DNA of 64,000 nt from Flavobacterium aeripolare (GCF_013294025.1 NZ_JABSNL010000004.1:1-64000), one strand, 5' to 3'. Positions 53,794 through 62,551 are shown, counted from the first letter of the stretch. Program-made: numbers and translations. The notes: generated from the letters alone by a model not told the origin.

Positions 53794-54075
53794 TTACAAT
53801 GAATTTGCTACAATCAAAAGTGTACTTGTAATAAAACTTATTAGCAGCGTATTGAAAATTACTTTATGGTTCATTTGGGCCAATATAAATGTATTTGCAA
53901 GCATACTAACCAATACGATTAATGCAAGCTGTGCCATTTGTATTAAAGATGTTCCATTAGACAATACGGTCATTGCAGCAGCGCCACCTAGGCAACTTTG
54001 TCCCAAGATTCCCATTGTTGCGTATCCAAAAAAGCCATTGTCAAAATTTGCGAATGATTTGTTATAAAGTGTCAT
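53794..54075 (-). CDS. Small membrane protein coupled to the truncated hemoglobin
   Basis: I do not recognise this 93-residue protein beyond its topology. It has three hydrophobic segments (GYATMGILGQSCLGGAAAMT, IQMAQLALIVLVSMLANTF and VIFNTLLISFITSTLLIVA). Its stop codon abuts the globin ATG, so the pair probably functions together, for example at the membrane in oxygen or NO handling. A TAAATTTG element at 54097-54104 on this strand provides a promoter. Confidence 0.7.
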   Translation of the reverse strand: MTLYNKSFANFDNGFFGYATMGILGQSCLGGAAAMTVLSNGTSLIQMAQLALIVLVSMLANTFILAQMNHKVIFNTLLISFITSTLLIVANSL

Positions 54076-54386
54076 AATACTGTGATTTTGTTATAGCAAA
54101 TTTACAACAGCACTTCCTCTTAACTTATGATAAATGTCATGCTGCCATAAAGTGATCATATAATCTATTGTAAAATTCTAGTAGACTAATTAAAAAAAGC
54201 GGTTACTTTTACAATCTATTACAAATTAACAATAAGACTGCCCTAGATTCCTTATGCCGTACTATTACGTAGCAGTAGAAATGGTCAGCATAATACTTTG
54301 AGATAGCTGCAGTAATCAGCTGTAATATCCCATAATTGTAGCTGAACTAGCGCTTTTTTTTCGAATAAATAAAAACTTAGAATAGT
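54076..54386. other. Divergent intergenic region
   Basis: The 311 bp separate the globin unit from the PnuC-like gene. The left end holds a TAAATTTG -7 element (54097-54104, minus strand). The remainder is AT-rich and contains the small TACGTA-centred near-palindrome at about 54260-54278. I see no gene and no riboswitch in it. Confidence 0.5.
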
Positions 54387-55010
54387 ATGTTTGATTACTT
54401 TTTTGCGCAGTATAGCGCGTATCCAGTTCATGAAGTGTACTTAGAACTTATTGCTGTTTTTTTTGGGTTGTGTAGCGTGTGGTTTGCTAAAAAGGATAAT
54501 ATCTTAGTATTTCCTACGGGTTTAATTAGCACATCTATCTATGCGTACCTATTATGGCAATGGAATTTACTGGGAGATTCAATGATAAATGTGTACTATT
54601 TTATCATGAGTATTTACGGCTGGTACCACTGGACACGTAAAACTGGTGATGTTGTCGAGTTTCCTATATCAGTGATGACTAATAAAAATAAGGTACAAGC
54701 GGGAATTATCTTTCTTTCTACTTTGGTATTTGTAGTTTTTGTGTATCTTTATTTTAATAAATTCACAAGCTGGTATTCTTATTTAGATACACTTTTAACA
54801 GCAATATTTTTTGTAGGTATGTGGCTTATGGCCAAAAGAAAAATAGAAAATTGGATTTTTTGGATATTAGGTGACCTACTTTCGATACCGCTTTATTTTG
54901 CAAAAGGCTACACTTTTACTAGTATTCAATATATAGTATTCACAATTATTGCCGTTTATGGCTACTTAGAATGGAAGAAAATCTTAAACAAGACGCGTCA
55001 GGAATTATAA
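54387..55010 (+). CDS. pnuC: PnuC-type vitamin transporter
   Basis: The 207-residue membrane protein has about seven helices and PnuC features: an aromatic FIMSIYGWYHWTRKTGDV segment near residue 75 and the C-terminal YIVFTIIAVYGYLEWKKI. PnuC proteins take up nicotinamide riboside; the related PnuT proteins of Bacteroidetes take up thiamin. The next gene encodes a NadR-like kinase and overlaps by 40 bp, which favours nicotinamide riboside. A thiamin-type riboswitch and TonB receptor further downstream keep thiamin in play. Confidence 0.88.
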   Translation: MFDYFFAQYSAYPVHEVYLELIAVFFGLCSVWFAKKDNILVFPTGLISTSIYAYLLWQWNLLGDSMINVYYFIMSIYGWYHWTRKTGDVVEFPISVMTNKNKVQAGIIFLSTLVFVVFVYLYFNKFTSWYSYLDTLLTAIFFVGMWLMAKRKIENWIFWILGDLLSIPLYFAKGYTFTSIQYIVFTIIAVYGYLEWKKILNKTRQEL

Positions 55011-57082
55011 AAATAGCAATGTTTGGACCTGAAAGTACGGGTAAAACAACATTAGCAATACAATTAGCAGCTCATTATGAAACAGAATGGGTTCCTGAAT
55101 TTGCGCGCGACTATTTACAAGATAAATGGAATAATTCTAAAGAAATTTGTGATGTCAATGACATGATGCCTATAGCTTACGGGCAAACGCATCTTGAAAA
55201 TCTAAAATTAAAAACAGCACACAACTACTTATTTTGTGATACTAATTTAATGGTTACAAAGGTTTTCTCTGATGTGTATTATAATTATTGTGATCCATTG
55301 CTAGTAAAAGCAGCACAAGAACATCAATATGATTTATTCTTTTTGACTGATATCGATGTGCCATGGGAGAAAGACGACCTCCGTGATCGACCTACTGGTA
55401 GAGAATCTGTGTTTTCAGTTTTTAAACAAAGTTTGATAGATAATCATAAACCTTTTATCACTTTGTCAGGAAATAAAGATTTGAGATTGGCAAAGGCGAT
55501 AAAAATCATTGATGATTTGACCGTGGCCAAAAAATTAGGGTTATCATCAGAAAATTATGTGCAAATCTATGAGCACGGAATTCCTATTGAGAATATTGAA
55601 AGACAGCTGGATATCTTTAAAAACGGAATAGCAAAGGCAGATCTAGTGGCTCCGGCAACTTTTGCTAACGGAATACTGAAATTAACAGACCAGCAATATC
55701 AAGAAAAAGCAACCATTTTTGACCAAGAGAAAGACAATTTTAAATTATTAAAATTTGTGCCAGCCTCAGGAGCAGCAAGTAGAATGTTTAAGTTTTTATC
55801 TGTATTTCTAGCGGAGTTCAATGTTGAGGAAGAGAGTATTAATGCCTATATAAACCGTAAAAAAGATACTGAACTTTCTGTTTTTATTGTTGGTATGGAT
55901 AAATTTGCCTTTTTTCCTAAGGTTCATGATAAACTTAAAACAGTATACCCTAATTTTAATATTTTAAGCCGCGATCTTAAAAATTACTATTTTATAAAAA
56001 TGTTGCTAGATCCAGAATATTTTGATTTTGGAAATAAGCCAAAAGGGATTCTGCCTTTCCACAAATATTATGCTAATATTGCTTCTCCCATCGAAGAGCA
56101 TTTGTATGAGTGTGGCTATTATGCATGCTCAAATGGGCAGTCAAATCTTCATTTTACCATTTCAGAGGAACATCAAGAGCGCTTTGAAAAGGTTATAAAC
56201 AAAATCAAGGATAGAGTAGAAAGCGAGACAAATAGTACTGTAGCTGTGGCGTATTCATACCAGCATAAAAGTACCGATACTATTGCCGTTACTGCTGAAA
56301 ACCGAATTTACACTGCTGAAACCGGTGCACTCGTTTTTAGACCAGGAGGACATGGTGCTTTAATTAATAATTTAAATAATCTAGATGCCGATATCGTCTT
56401 TATTAAAAATATAGACAATGTAATTCTACACAACAATAATGAAACGGCACTTTATAAAAAGGCGTTGGCAGGTATTTTAATCGAAAAGCAAAAGAGCGTT
56501 TTTCATTGTTTAGAGTTATTAGATGATAGTAAGAATAAAGAAGCTGATTTAAGTAAGGTAGCATCTTTTATTCAAGAAGAATTAGGAATAAAACTTCCTA
56601 AGGATTTTGACTCTTTTAAAACCAAAAGTAAAGTAGCTACCATTAGAGCAGTGCTAAATAGACCCATTCGTATTTGCGGAATGGTAAAAAATGAAGGTGA
56701 AGCTGGTGGTGGTCCATTTTGGGTTAGAGACGATAATAACCAAGTTTCGTTGCAAATTGTTGAGACTTCTCAAATCGATCTTGAAGACAAAAAACAACTT
56801 GCAATTTTAAATGGTGCCACGCATTTTAATCCAGTAGACTTGGTTTGCAGTATTAAAAATTACAAAGGAGAAAAGTTCAATTTGCTAGAATTTGTAAATG
56901 GCAACAGTGGTTTCATTGTGAATAAAACTATTTGTGGTAACGAAATAAAAAGCTACGAATTACCTGGTTTATGGAATGGTGCGATGGGGCACTGGTTGAC
57001 AATTTTTGTACAGGTGCCGCTGCTAACATTTAATCCAGTAAAAACGGTTAATGATTTATTGAAGCACGCGCACCAACAATAG
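54971..57082 (+). CDS. NadR-like kinase domain fused to DUF4301
   Basis: The 703-residue protein joins two parts. Residues 1 to about 190 are a P-loop kinase with GPESTGKTTLAIQL (about 19-32) and the EFARDYL and DTNLMVTKVF features of the NadR ribosylnicotinamide kinase group. From about residue 197 (EHGIPIENIERQLDIFKNGI) to the end is a DUF4301 domain with FVPASGAASRMFKF and FRPGGHGALINNLN. The kinase would phosphorylate the riboside imported by the overlapping PnuC gene. The DUF4301 part has no known activity but has nucleotidyl-transferase-like sequence features (GASRM, GHGA). A gene fusion of two usual neighbours is a fair reading. Confidence 0.87.
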   Translation: MEENLKQDASGIIKIAMFGPESTGKTTLAIQLAAHYETEWVPEFARDYLQDKWNNSKEICDVNDMMPIAYGQTHLENLKLKTAHNYLFCDTNLMVTKVFSDVYYNYCDPLLVKAAQEHQYDLFFLTDIDVPWEKDDLRDRPTGRESVFSVFKQSLIDNHKPFITLSGNKDLRLAKAIKIIDDLTVAKKLGLSSENYVQIYEHGIPIENIERQLDIFKNGIAKADLVAPATFANGILKLTDQQYQEKATIFDQEKDNFKLLKFVPASGAASRMFKFLSVFLAEFNVEEESINAYINRKKDTELSVFIVGMDKFAFFPKVHDKLKTVYPNFNILSRDLKNYYFIKMLLDPEYFDFGNKPKGILPFHKYYANIASPIEEHLYECGYYACSNGQSNLHFTISEEHQERFEKVINKIKDRVESETNSTVAVAYSYQHKSTDTIAVTAENRIYTAETGALVFRPGGHGALINNLNNLDADIVFIKNIDNVILHNNNETALYKKALAGILIEKQKSVFHCLELLDDSKNKEADLSKVASFIQEELGIKLPKDFDSFKTKSKVATIRAVLNRPIRICGMVKNEGEAGGGPFWVRDDNNQVSLQIVETSQIDLEDKKQLAILNGATHFNPVDLVCSIKNYKGEKFNLLEFVNGNSGFIVNKTICGNEIKSYELPGLWNGAMGHWLTIFVQVPLLTFNPVKTVNDLLKHAHQQ

Positions 57083-57113
57083 ATTGACCACACTAAAATT
57101 GAAATAGAATAAA

Positions 57114-57518
57114 ATGGACATTCCAAAAATAATCAGCGAACTCAATTACAAAGCTGTAAGAAGTAGTGGTGCTGGTGGACAAAATGTGAATAAAGTATCC
57201 TCTAAGGTGGTGCTTTCTTTTGTGCTTGATAAATCAGAGGCATTAGACGATAATGAGAAAGCATTGTTGTTTTTAAATTTGTCTTCGAGACTCACTAATG
57301 ACGCTGTATTAATTTTGAATTGTGATGAAGATAGAAGCCAACTCAAAAATAAAGAAATTGTTACCAAGCGTTTTCTCCAAATTATAAAAAACGGACTCCT
57401 AGTTCCTAAAGAGCGGAAAGCTACAAAGATTCCAAAATCGGCAATTAGAAAAAGAATTACTAATAAAAAGAATACTTCTAAGTTGAAAATAAGCAGAAAG
57501 AGACCTGATTTAGATTAG
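57114..57518 (+). CDS. arfB: Alternative ribosome-rescue factor ArfB
   Basis: The 134-residue release-factor-like hydrolase has the GGQ loop in VRSSGAGGQNVNKVSSK (about residues 15-31), which cuts peptidyl-tRNA in stalled ribosomes. Its C-terminal third is a lysine/arginine-rich tail (KSAIRKRITNKKNTSKLKIS) that enters the mRNA channel. This matches ArfB/YaeJ and not class I release factors, as the stop-codon recognition domain is missing. It lies 31 bp after the NadR-DUF4301 gene and probably reads out of that transcript. Confidence 0.93.
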   Translation: MDIPKIISELNYKAVRSSGAGGQNVNKVSSKVVLSFVLDKSEALDDNEKALLFLNLSSRLTNDAVLILNCDEDRSQLKNKEIVTKRFLQIIKNGLLVPKERKATKIPKSAIRKRITNKKNTSKLKISRKRPDLD

Positions 57519-57549
57519 ACTAGTTAGATTGAGATTTGGTGATTGTTGT

Positions 57550-57579
57550 TTGTTTTTTAAACAATTAGAAGTACATTTG
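57550..57579 (+). promoter_or_regulatory. Promoter upstream of the TPP riboswitch
   Basis: TTG (57550-57552), 19 bp, then TACATTTG (57572-57579). It matches the consensus and places the transcript start just before the riboswitch. Confidence 0.65.
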
Positions 57580-57585
57580 CGATGT

Positions 57586-57672
57586 CTCAAAGGGGTGCCC
57601 AATTCTAGTGATAGAGTGAAAGCTGAGATTATACCCAACGAACCTGGACGAGTAATGTTGTCAAGGGAAAAA
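57586..57672 (+). promoter_or_regulatory. TPP riboswitch (THI element)
   Basis: Conserved thiamin-pyrophosphate aptamer elements appear in order: GGGGTGCCC at 57592-57600, GCTGAGATTATACCC around 57622-57636, GAACCTG at 57640-57646, GTAATG at 57652-57657 and AAGGGAA at 57663-57669. The region to the ATG at 57772 has a small ATATCAA/TTGATAT hairpin and a weak ATTCGT/ACGAAT stem touching the start codon, which could form part of the expression platform. It controls the TonB-dependent receptor downstream. Confidence 0.92.
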
Positions 57673-57771
57673 ATATCAAGGAAGTGTTGTGCTTTTTTGA
57701 TATAGGAACAATTAATTACAAATTTAACAACAAGAATAATTCCCCCTTTTATTCGTGATTTTTTTTTACGA

Positions 57772-60009
57772 ATGAAAACAATTAAAAGTATCAAAGTTGC
57801 ACAACCTCAAAGTTGCACCGTTGCAGAAATCCAAAAATGTTCTGCTCTTAAAACAGTTTCACTTTCTCTTTTTGCCATTTTATGCAGTACGGCTTCTTTT
57901 GCGCAAGTAAAAGACACTACCGCTGTAAATAAATTAGACGAGGTGCTGGTCTCGGCTGTTCGGGTTACTACAAAAACCCCTGTAAGTTTTAGCAATTTAG
58001 ATAAAAAGGAAATCAAATACCGCAATTTAGGACAAGATATTCCTATTTTAATGAACTATTTGCCTTCAGTTGTCACTACATCTGATGCTGGAAACGGAGT
58101 AGGATATACTGGAATACGAGTTCGTGGTAGTGATGCAACTCGCGTCAATGTAACGATCAACGGAATCCCTTATAACGATTCTGAGAGTCATGGAACTTTC
58201 TGGGTAAACATGCCTGATTTTGCTTCTTCTCTAGAGAGTTTACAGTTACAACGAGGAGTGGGAACGTCTACGAATGGTTCGGGTGCTTTTGGCGCAAGCC
58301 TTAACATGCTTACAGATAGTTATGCTAAAAAAAGTAATGGAGAAATTTCCAACTCTTTTGGAAGTTTTAATACTCGCAAACACACAGTTAAATTTAGTAC
58401 AGGTCTCATCGATGACCATTTTGAACTAGCAGGAAGACTTTCGGCTTTAAAAAGTGATGGGTATATTGATAGAGCTTCCTCTGATTTAAAATCGTATTTC
58501 TTACAAGGGACGTATGTGGGTAAAACTACTTTGATAAAAGCGCTAGCTTTTGGAGGAACAGAGAAAACATATCAATCGTGGAATGGTTTAGAAGACCTAG
58601 ATGTTTTAAAGAATAATCGAACATTCAATGTTTCGGGTATTTATACCGATGAAGCTGGAAACATCCGTTTTTATGACAATGAGACAGATAATTACCAGCA
58701 AGATCATTATCAATTGCATTGGAACGAGAGAGTCACAAATAACTGGAGTACAAATCTCGCGTTTCATTATACCAAAGGAAAAGGATATTATGAGAACTTC
58801 AAAGAAGATGCAAAAATTGCGGACTACGGTTTTGCACCTATCGTAGTAAATGGAGCGACAGTGAAAAAAGTAGATTTAGTACGTCAAAAATGGTTGGATA
58901 ATGATTTTTATGGAACGACATTTTCAGCTACTTATAAAACTGAGGGACTTGATGTGATTCTTGGTGGGGGCTATAATAAATACGAAGGAAATCATTACGG
59001 TAATTTGTTATGGTCACGTTACGCTTTACCATTTGAATTAGGAGATCGTTATTATGACGATGATGCTACTAAAACGGACGGTAACATTTTTGCGAAAGCA
59101 AATTACCAAATTGCCGATAAGCTAAGCTTGTTTGGAGACTTACAATTGCGAAATGTACATTACAAGGCCAATGCTGCCGAGACGGGAATAGTAAACGATA
59201 ATTTCAGTTTTTTTAATCCTAAAGCAGGGTTTAGCTTTGAGATAAATACTAAGAATCAACTGTATGCTTCTTACGCAAGAGCAAATCGCGAACCTAATCG
59301 AACAGATTACGAAAATGGGAGTCCGAGACCTGAAAAATTAGATGATATCGAATTGGGATTCCGTCATAATTCGGCTAAGGTAAAGCTTAACGCAAACGCC
59401 TATTTAATGTATTACAAAGACCAATTGATATTAACTGGAGCGCTAGACGACGTAGGAGCACCAATACGTAAAAACAGTGGTGATAGTTACCGTGTAGGAA
59501 TAGAACTTGATGCTACTGTGGCAATTTTAGACAACCTAATTATCAGGACTAATGTTACCATTAGCAATAATAAAAACAAAGATTTCTTTTTTAGTCGTGA
59601 TGGCGTTTTAACTAATTTAGGAAATACTAATATTGCTTATTCTCCTAATTTTATTGCTGGAAATATCATTACATTTTTACCAGTTACTAATTTTCAAGTG
59701 TCTTTACTTTCTAAGTTTGTAGGGGAGCAATACATGGGGAATATAGATTCAGATAATTCTAAATTGAAATCCTACTTTGTAAACGATATTAATGTTTCTT
59801 ATGAGTTTAAACCTAAGTCGGTTTTTAAATCTATTTTGATTACTGGATTAGTGAACAACGTTTTTGATTATAAATACATTTCTAACGGATATTTTTATAC
59901 CTATGACGACGATTATTCTAATCCTCCGGCAGTAACCACGATCGAAGGAGCGGGCTATTATCCTCAAGCAAGAATCAATTTTCTAGTAGGATTAACATTG
60001 AAGTTTTAA
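57772..60009 (+). CDS. TonB-dependent receptor, thiamin-regulated
   Basis: The 745-residue outer-membrane receptor has a signal peptide ending near STASFAQ, a short TonB-box-like LDEVLVSAVR, a plug domain with GIRVRGSDATRVNVTINGIP and a C-terminal barrel ending INFLVGLTLKF (terminal Phe). A TPP riboswitch in its leader makes it very likely a thiamin or thiamin-precursor importer. The first 27 residues before the hydrophobic core are unusually long, and their coding stretch contains two tandem CAAAGTTGCAC-like blocks. It has its own terminator. Confidence 0.93.
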   Translation: MKTIKSIKVAQPQSCTVAEIQKCSALKTVSLSLFAILCSTASFAQVKDTTAVNKLDEVLVSAVRVTTKTPVSFSNLDKKEIKYRNLGQDIPILMNYLPSVVTTSDAGNGVGYTGIRVRGSDATRVNVTINGIPYNDSESHGTFWVNMPDFASSLESLQLQRGVGTSTNGSGAFGASLNMLTDSYAKKSNGEISNSFGSFNTRKHTVKFSTGLIDDHFELAGRLSALKSDGYIDRASSDLKSYFLQGTYVGKTTLIKALAFGGTEKTYQSWNGLEDLDVLKNNRTFNVSGIYTDEAGNIRFYDNETDNYQQDHYQLHWNERVTNNWSTNLAFHYTKGKGYYENFKEDAKIADYGFAPIVVNGATVKKVDLVRQKWLDNDFYGTTFSATYKTEGLDVILGGGYNKYEGNHYGNLLWSRYALPFELGDRYYDDDATKTDGNIFAKANYQIADKLSLFGDLQLRNVHYKANAAETGIVNDNFSFFNPKAGFSFEINTKNQLYASYARANREPNRTDYENGSPRPEKLDDIELGFRHNSAKVKLNANAYLMYYKDQLILTGALDDVGAPIRKNSGDSYRVGIELDATVAILDNLIIRTNVTISNNKNKDFFFSRDGVLTNLGNTNIAYSPNFIAGNIITFLPVTNFQVSLLSKFVGEQYMGNIDSDNSKLKSYFVNDINVSYEFKPKSVFKSILITGLVNNVFDYKYISNGYFYTYDDDYSNPPAVTTIEGAGYYPQARINFLVGLTLKF

Positions 60010-60031
60010 GTAATAAAATTGACTTGTAGTA

Positions 60032-60066
60032 CAACCTGAAAGTTTTGGGCTTTCAGGTTTTTTTTT
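60032..60066 (+). terminator. Terminator after the TonB receptor gene
   Basis: ACCTGAAAG pairs with CTTTCAGGT around a 7-nt loop, followed by nine T. Confidence 0.9.
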
Positions 60067-60175
60067 GTAGGTATTTTTTTTTGTTTTCACTTGCTTTATC
60101 AGAAAAATTCTATATTTTTAATTTTGAAGTTTAATTTATCTTTTCGAAAACAGAATCAATTATCCATATAGACCT

Positions 60176-60898
60176 ATGAAGTACCTTTTTTTACTATTAT
60201 TTACCACAGTAGCCTTGGCGCAAACATCAGGCAGTGTTACGTATAATTTTAATTATGAAATGGATCTAGATGATCTTAAGTCGAAAGAATCTAAAGATTT
60301 TGCAACAAACATTTTAAGTGCAGCTAATCAACTGGAATTTCAGTTGACTTTTAATAAGCAGCAATCACACTTCATCCAAAACACCAAATTAAATTTTGAG
60401 TCAGAAAAGGATAAAAAGTTAAGCGCAGTCGCTAGAGCTTTACAAGCATCTCATGAAACGCATACTGATTTTGAAACTAGTAGGCAAATTATAACGATGA
60501 GTGACGGAACTTTGATAGAAGAAAAATTGGACAAGCAAGATTGGCAAATAGGAACGGATTCTAAAATGATTGGAGCCTATTTGTGTTACAAAGCAACGCT
60601 TATGATTCCATATGTAAATAGATATGGTGAATCTAAAACTAAGGAAGTAGTATGTTGGTTTGCACCTAGTTTGCCTTATAGCTTTGGTCCAAAAAGTTAT
60701 TACGGTTTACCTGGTTTAATTTTAGAGTTAACAGAAAGTCAAAAAACCTGTGTGGCATCAAAAATAGAATTCTCAGATACTGCACTAAAAATAAATATAC
60801 CTAAAGGAAGAACAGTATCTAGAGCTGCATACGAAAAAATGCTTAAGTCGAGTATGGGCGCGGTAATTTTATCAAAGAAGAGAGAAAAGGGAAAGTAA
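60176..60898 (+). CDS. GLPGLI family protein 1
   Basis: The 240-residue exported protein has a signal peptide ending near TTVALAQ and the eponymous motif YYGLPGLILEL at about residue 180. It also has the family strand LCYKATLMIPYV and a VCWFAPSLPYSFGPKSYYGL stretch. GLPGLI proteins (TIGR01200) are Bacteroidetes-specific secreted proteins of unknown function. Two more copies follow in this window. This one is downstream of the TonB receptor with a terminator between, so it probably has its own promoter. Confidence 0.93.
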   Translation: MKYLFLLLFTTVALAQTSGSVTYNFNYEMDLDDLKSKESKDFATNILSAANQLEFQLTFNKQQSHFIQNTKLNFESEKDKKLSAVARALQASHETHTDFETSRQIITMSDGTLIEEKLDKQDWQIGTDSKMIGAYLCYKATLMIPYVNRYGESKTKEVVCWFAPSLPYSFGPKSYYGLPGLILELTESQKTCVASKIEFSDTALKINIPKGRTVSRAAYEKMLKSSMGAVILSKKREKGK

Positions 60899-61184
60899 AA
60901 CACTAGAGGTGATTTGTGTTATTAATAGGTTTAAGAATTGCCATGAGTTTAATTTTTATTTATATAGAGTTTATTTCAAATTTTACTGTTTAATTTTTGT
61001 GTGTTATTTTCTCAAAATTTGGTTCCCAATATTTATAAAATAGAACCAACTGGAGGTTCTCTAGAAAAGAACTCAGGACTTTTAAAAAGTAAAGAGGCAA
61101 TTTTTTTTAAAGATCGATGCGGCTTTAAATAGTTTGTTGTATGTATTTCTATCTCAATAATTTCAATTTCAAATCGCTAATTAC

Positions 61185-61415
61185 ATGCTCCATATTCTGT
61201 TTCTTTTATTTTTAATGACCTTTTCTTATTCTCAATCCCGCGCTATTACAGCTGTGGTTGCTGACGATACAAACCAACCATTAGAGTTAGCTATCGTTAT
61301 TGCTAAACTACGTCACAAGAAAGTCATTTTAAAATTAACGGTAGTAGTAAGTGACAAAATAGCTACTATGTCAGATATTGTTAAAAAAATGTTAAATAAC
61401 AAGGTTGATTCTTGA
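61185..61415 (+). pseudogene. Truncated CarboxypepD_reg-like secreted fragment
   Basis: The 76-residue frame begins with a signal peptide (MLHILFLLFLMTFSYSQ) followed by AVVADDTNQPLELAIVIAK, which resembles the first strands of a carboxypeptidase-regulatory-like domain, as at the front of TonB receptors (GxVxDxxxxPLxxAxV). The rest does not continue as a barrel or plug and ends quickly. I read it as the stub of a decayed TonB-dependent receptor or similar protein. A genuine short secreted protein is the alternative. Confidence 0.5.
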
Positions 61416-61482
61416 ATATTTTTTTTTTATTACTTTAGTTTTGGTTAACCAGAAAATATTTATAAATTTAAAACTATCATAA

Positions 61483-61716
61483 ACGAAAAGATTATTATTT
61501 ATCGCTATTGCTATTGTCACGTTGGGTACTAGTATTAATGCAAAAACTAAAGATTTTGTCGATGAGAGTGTAGATTTTACTAGTACGTGCACGGATGTAG
61601 CACATATTACAGCTACGGTAATGGAAGAATACTCAGAAAATGTCAGTGTAGAGTGCTTGTCTTCTCGTGAATATAATGCCATTTACATGGAGGCTTATAA
61701 TGAATGTATGAGATAG
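61483..61716 (+). CDS. Small secreted cysteine protein, start codon apparently lost (ACG)
   Basis: From 61483 the frame reads [ACG]-KRLLFIAIAIVTLGTSINA, a clean signal peptide whose first codon is ACG where ATG is expected; a TAA precedes it, so no other upstream start exists. The mature part (about 58 residues) has three cysteines and ends EAYNECMR. A TTG at 61522 is in frame but would remove the signal peptide. Either a rare ACG start is used or the gene is freshly inactivated. It resembles the small secreted protein at 63695 in size and in the Y-x2-A-Y-x2-C ending. Confidence 0.45.
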   Translation, partial: TKRLLFIAIAIVTLGTSINAKTKDFVDESVDFTSTCTDVAHITATVMEEYSENVSVECLSSREYNAIYMEAYNECMR

Positions 61717-61780
61717 TAAGCATGATAATATGGTTGTATGTAAATACAACCATATTAAATTTTAATCAAATTTAATAAAG

Positions 61781-62551
61781 ATGACCTATTTAAAAATTAT
61801 GTTGTTTATATCTTTTTTTTTGTTCTTACCCACTAAAAAAGGAGATTTGCAAGAGAAAACAGTCTGCGTTACATATAAGATGGCATTACCGATAGAAAAT
61901 CAGTCTAACGACGCCAAAATAAAATTTGCAAATAATAATGTGTCGGATGATCTTAGGAAAACTATAGGAAAAGCGAACGAACTTAAGTATCAAATTGATT
62001 TTGAGTTGTACTATAATAAGAATGAAAGCTTGTATAAGATGGTTGATGCTTTGGAAGTTAATAATGATTTAGCTAACAGATTTGCAAAAATCCTGGCAGG
62101 CGGAAAAAAAATTAGATATAAAAATAATGTCACTAAAGAGAAATTATATCAAATTGAAAGTTCTGGAGAGAAATTTACTGTCAACCTTGATTTTGAAGAA
62201 TATTTGTGGAATATAACTTCAGAGACTAAAATGATTAATGGCTATAAGTGCTATAAAGCTACTTCATATAAGGAAGAATACGATAAGATTAGGGATAGAA
62301 AAAATTCTTTTTATCCCGTTGTTTGGTTTACCCCAGAAATTCCTTCTTCGTTTGGTCCAGATGGTTTAGATGGTTTGCCAGGCTTAGTTTTGGAGGGTTC
62401 AGCGAATGGAAAGAAGTTTATGTACGCGACAAAGATAAATTTAAATTACATAGATAAAATTGTAATTGAAAAACCTAGTAAGGGTAAAAATGTTACTGAG
62501 AAAGAGTATCTTGATATTATTACTAAAATATTTAAAGATATTAATGGATAA
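61781..62551 (+). CDS. GLPGLI family protein 2
   Basis: The 256-residue exported protein has a hydrophobic N-terminus (IMLFISFFLFLPTKKG) and the family motif LDGLPGLVLEG at about residue 200, preceded by VVWFTPEIPSSFGPDG. It is the most diverged of the three copies here. The function is unknown, as for the family. It starts 64 bp after the small cysteine protein gene, so the two may share a transcript. Confidence 0.9.
   Translation: MTYLKIMLFISFFLFLPTKKGDLQEKTVCVTYKMALPIENQSNDAKIKFANNNVSDDLRKTIGKANELKYQIDFELYYNKNESLYKMVDALEVNNDLANRFAKILAGGKKIRYKNNVTKEKLYQIESSGEKFTVNLDFEEYLWNITSETKMINGYKCYKATSYKEEYDKIRDRKNSFYPVVWFTPEIPSSFGPDGLDGLPGLVLEGSANGKKFMYATKINLNYIDKIVIEKPSKGKNVTEKEYLDIITKIFKDING

Noticed and set aside
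58628..58846. Plus-strand ORF inside the TonB receptor
   Set aside because: It is an out-of-frame shadow within a well-supported receptor gene.
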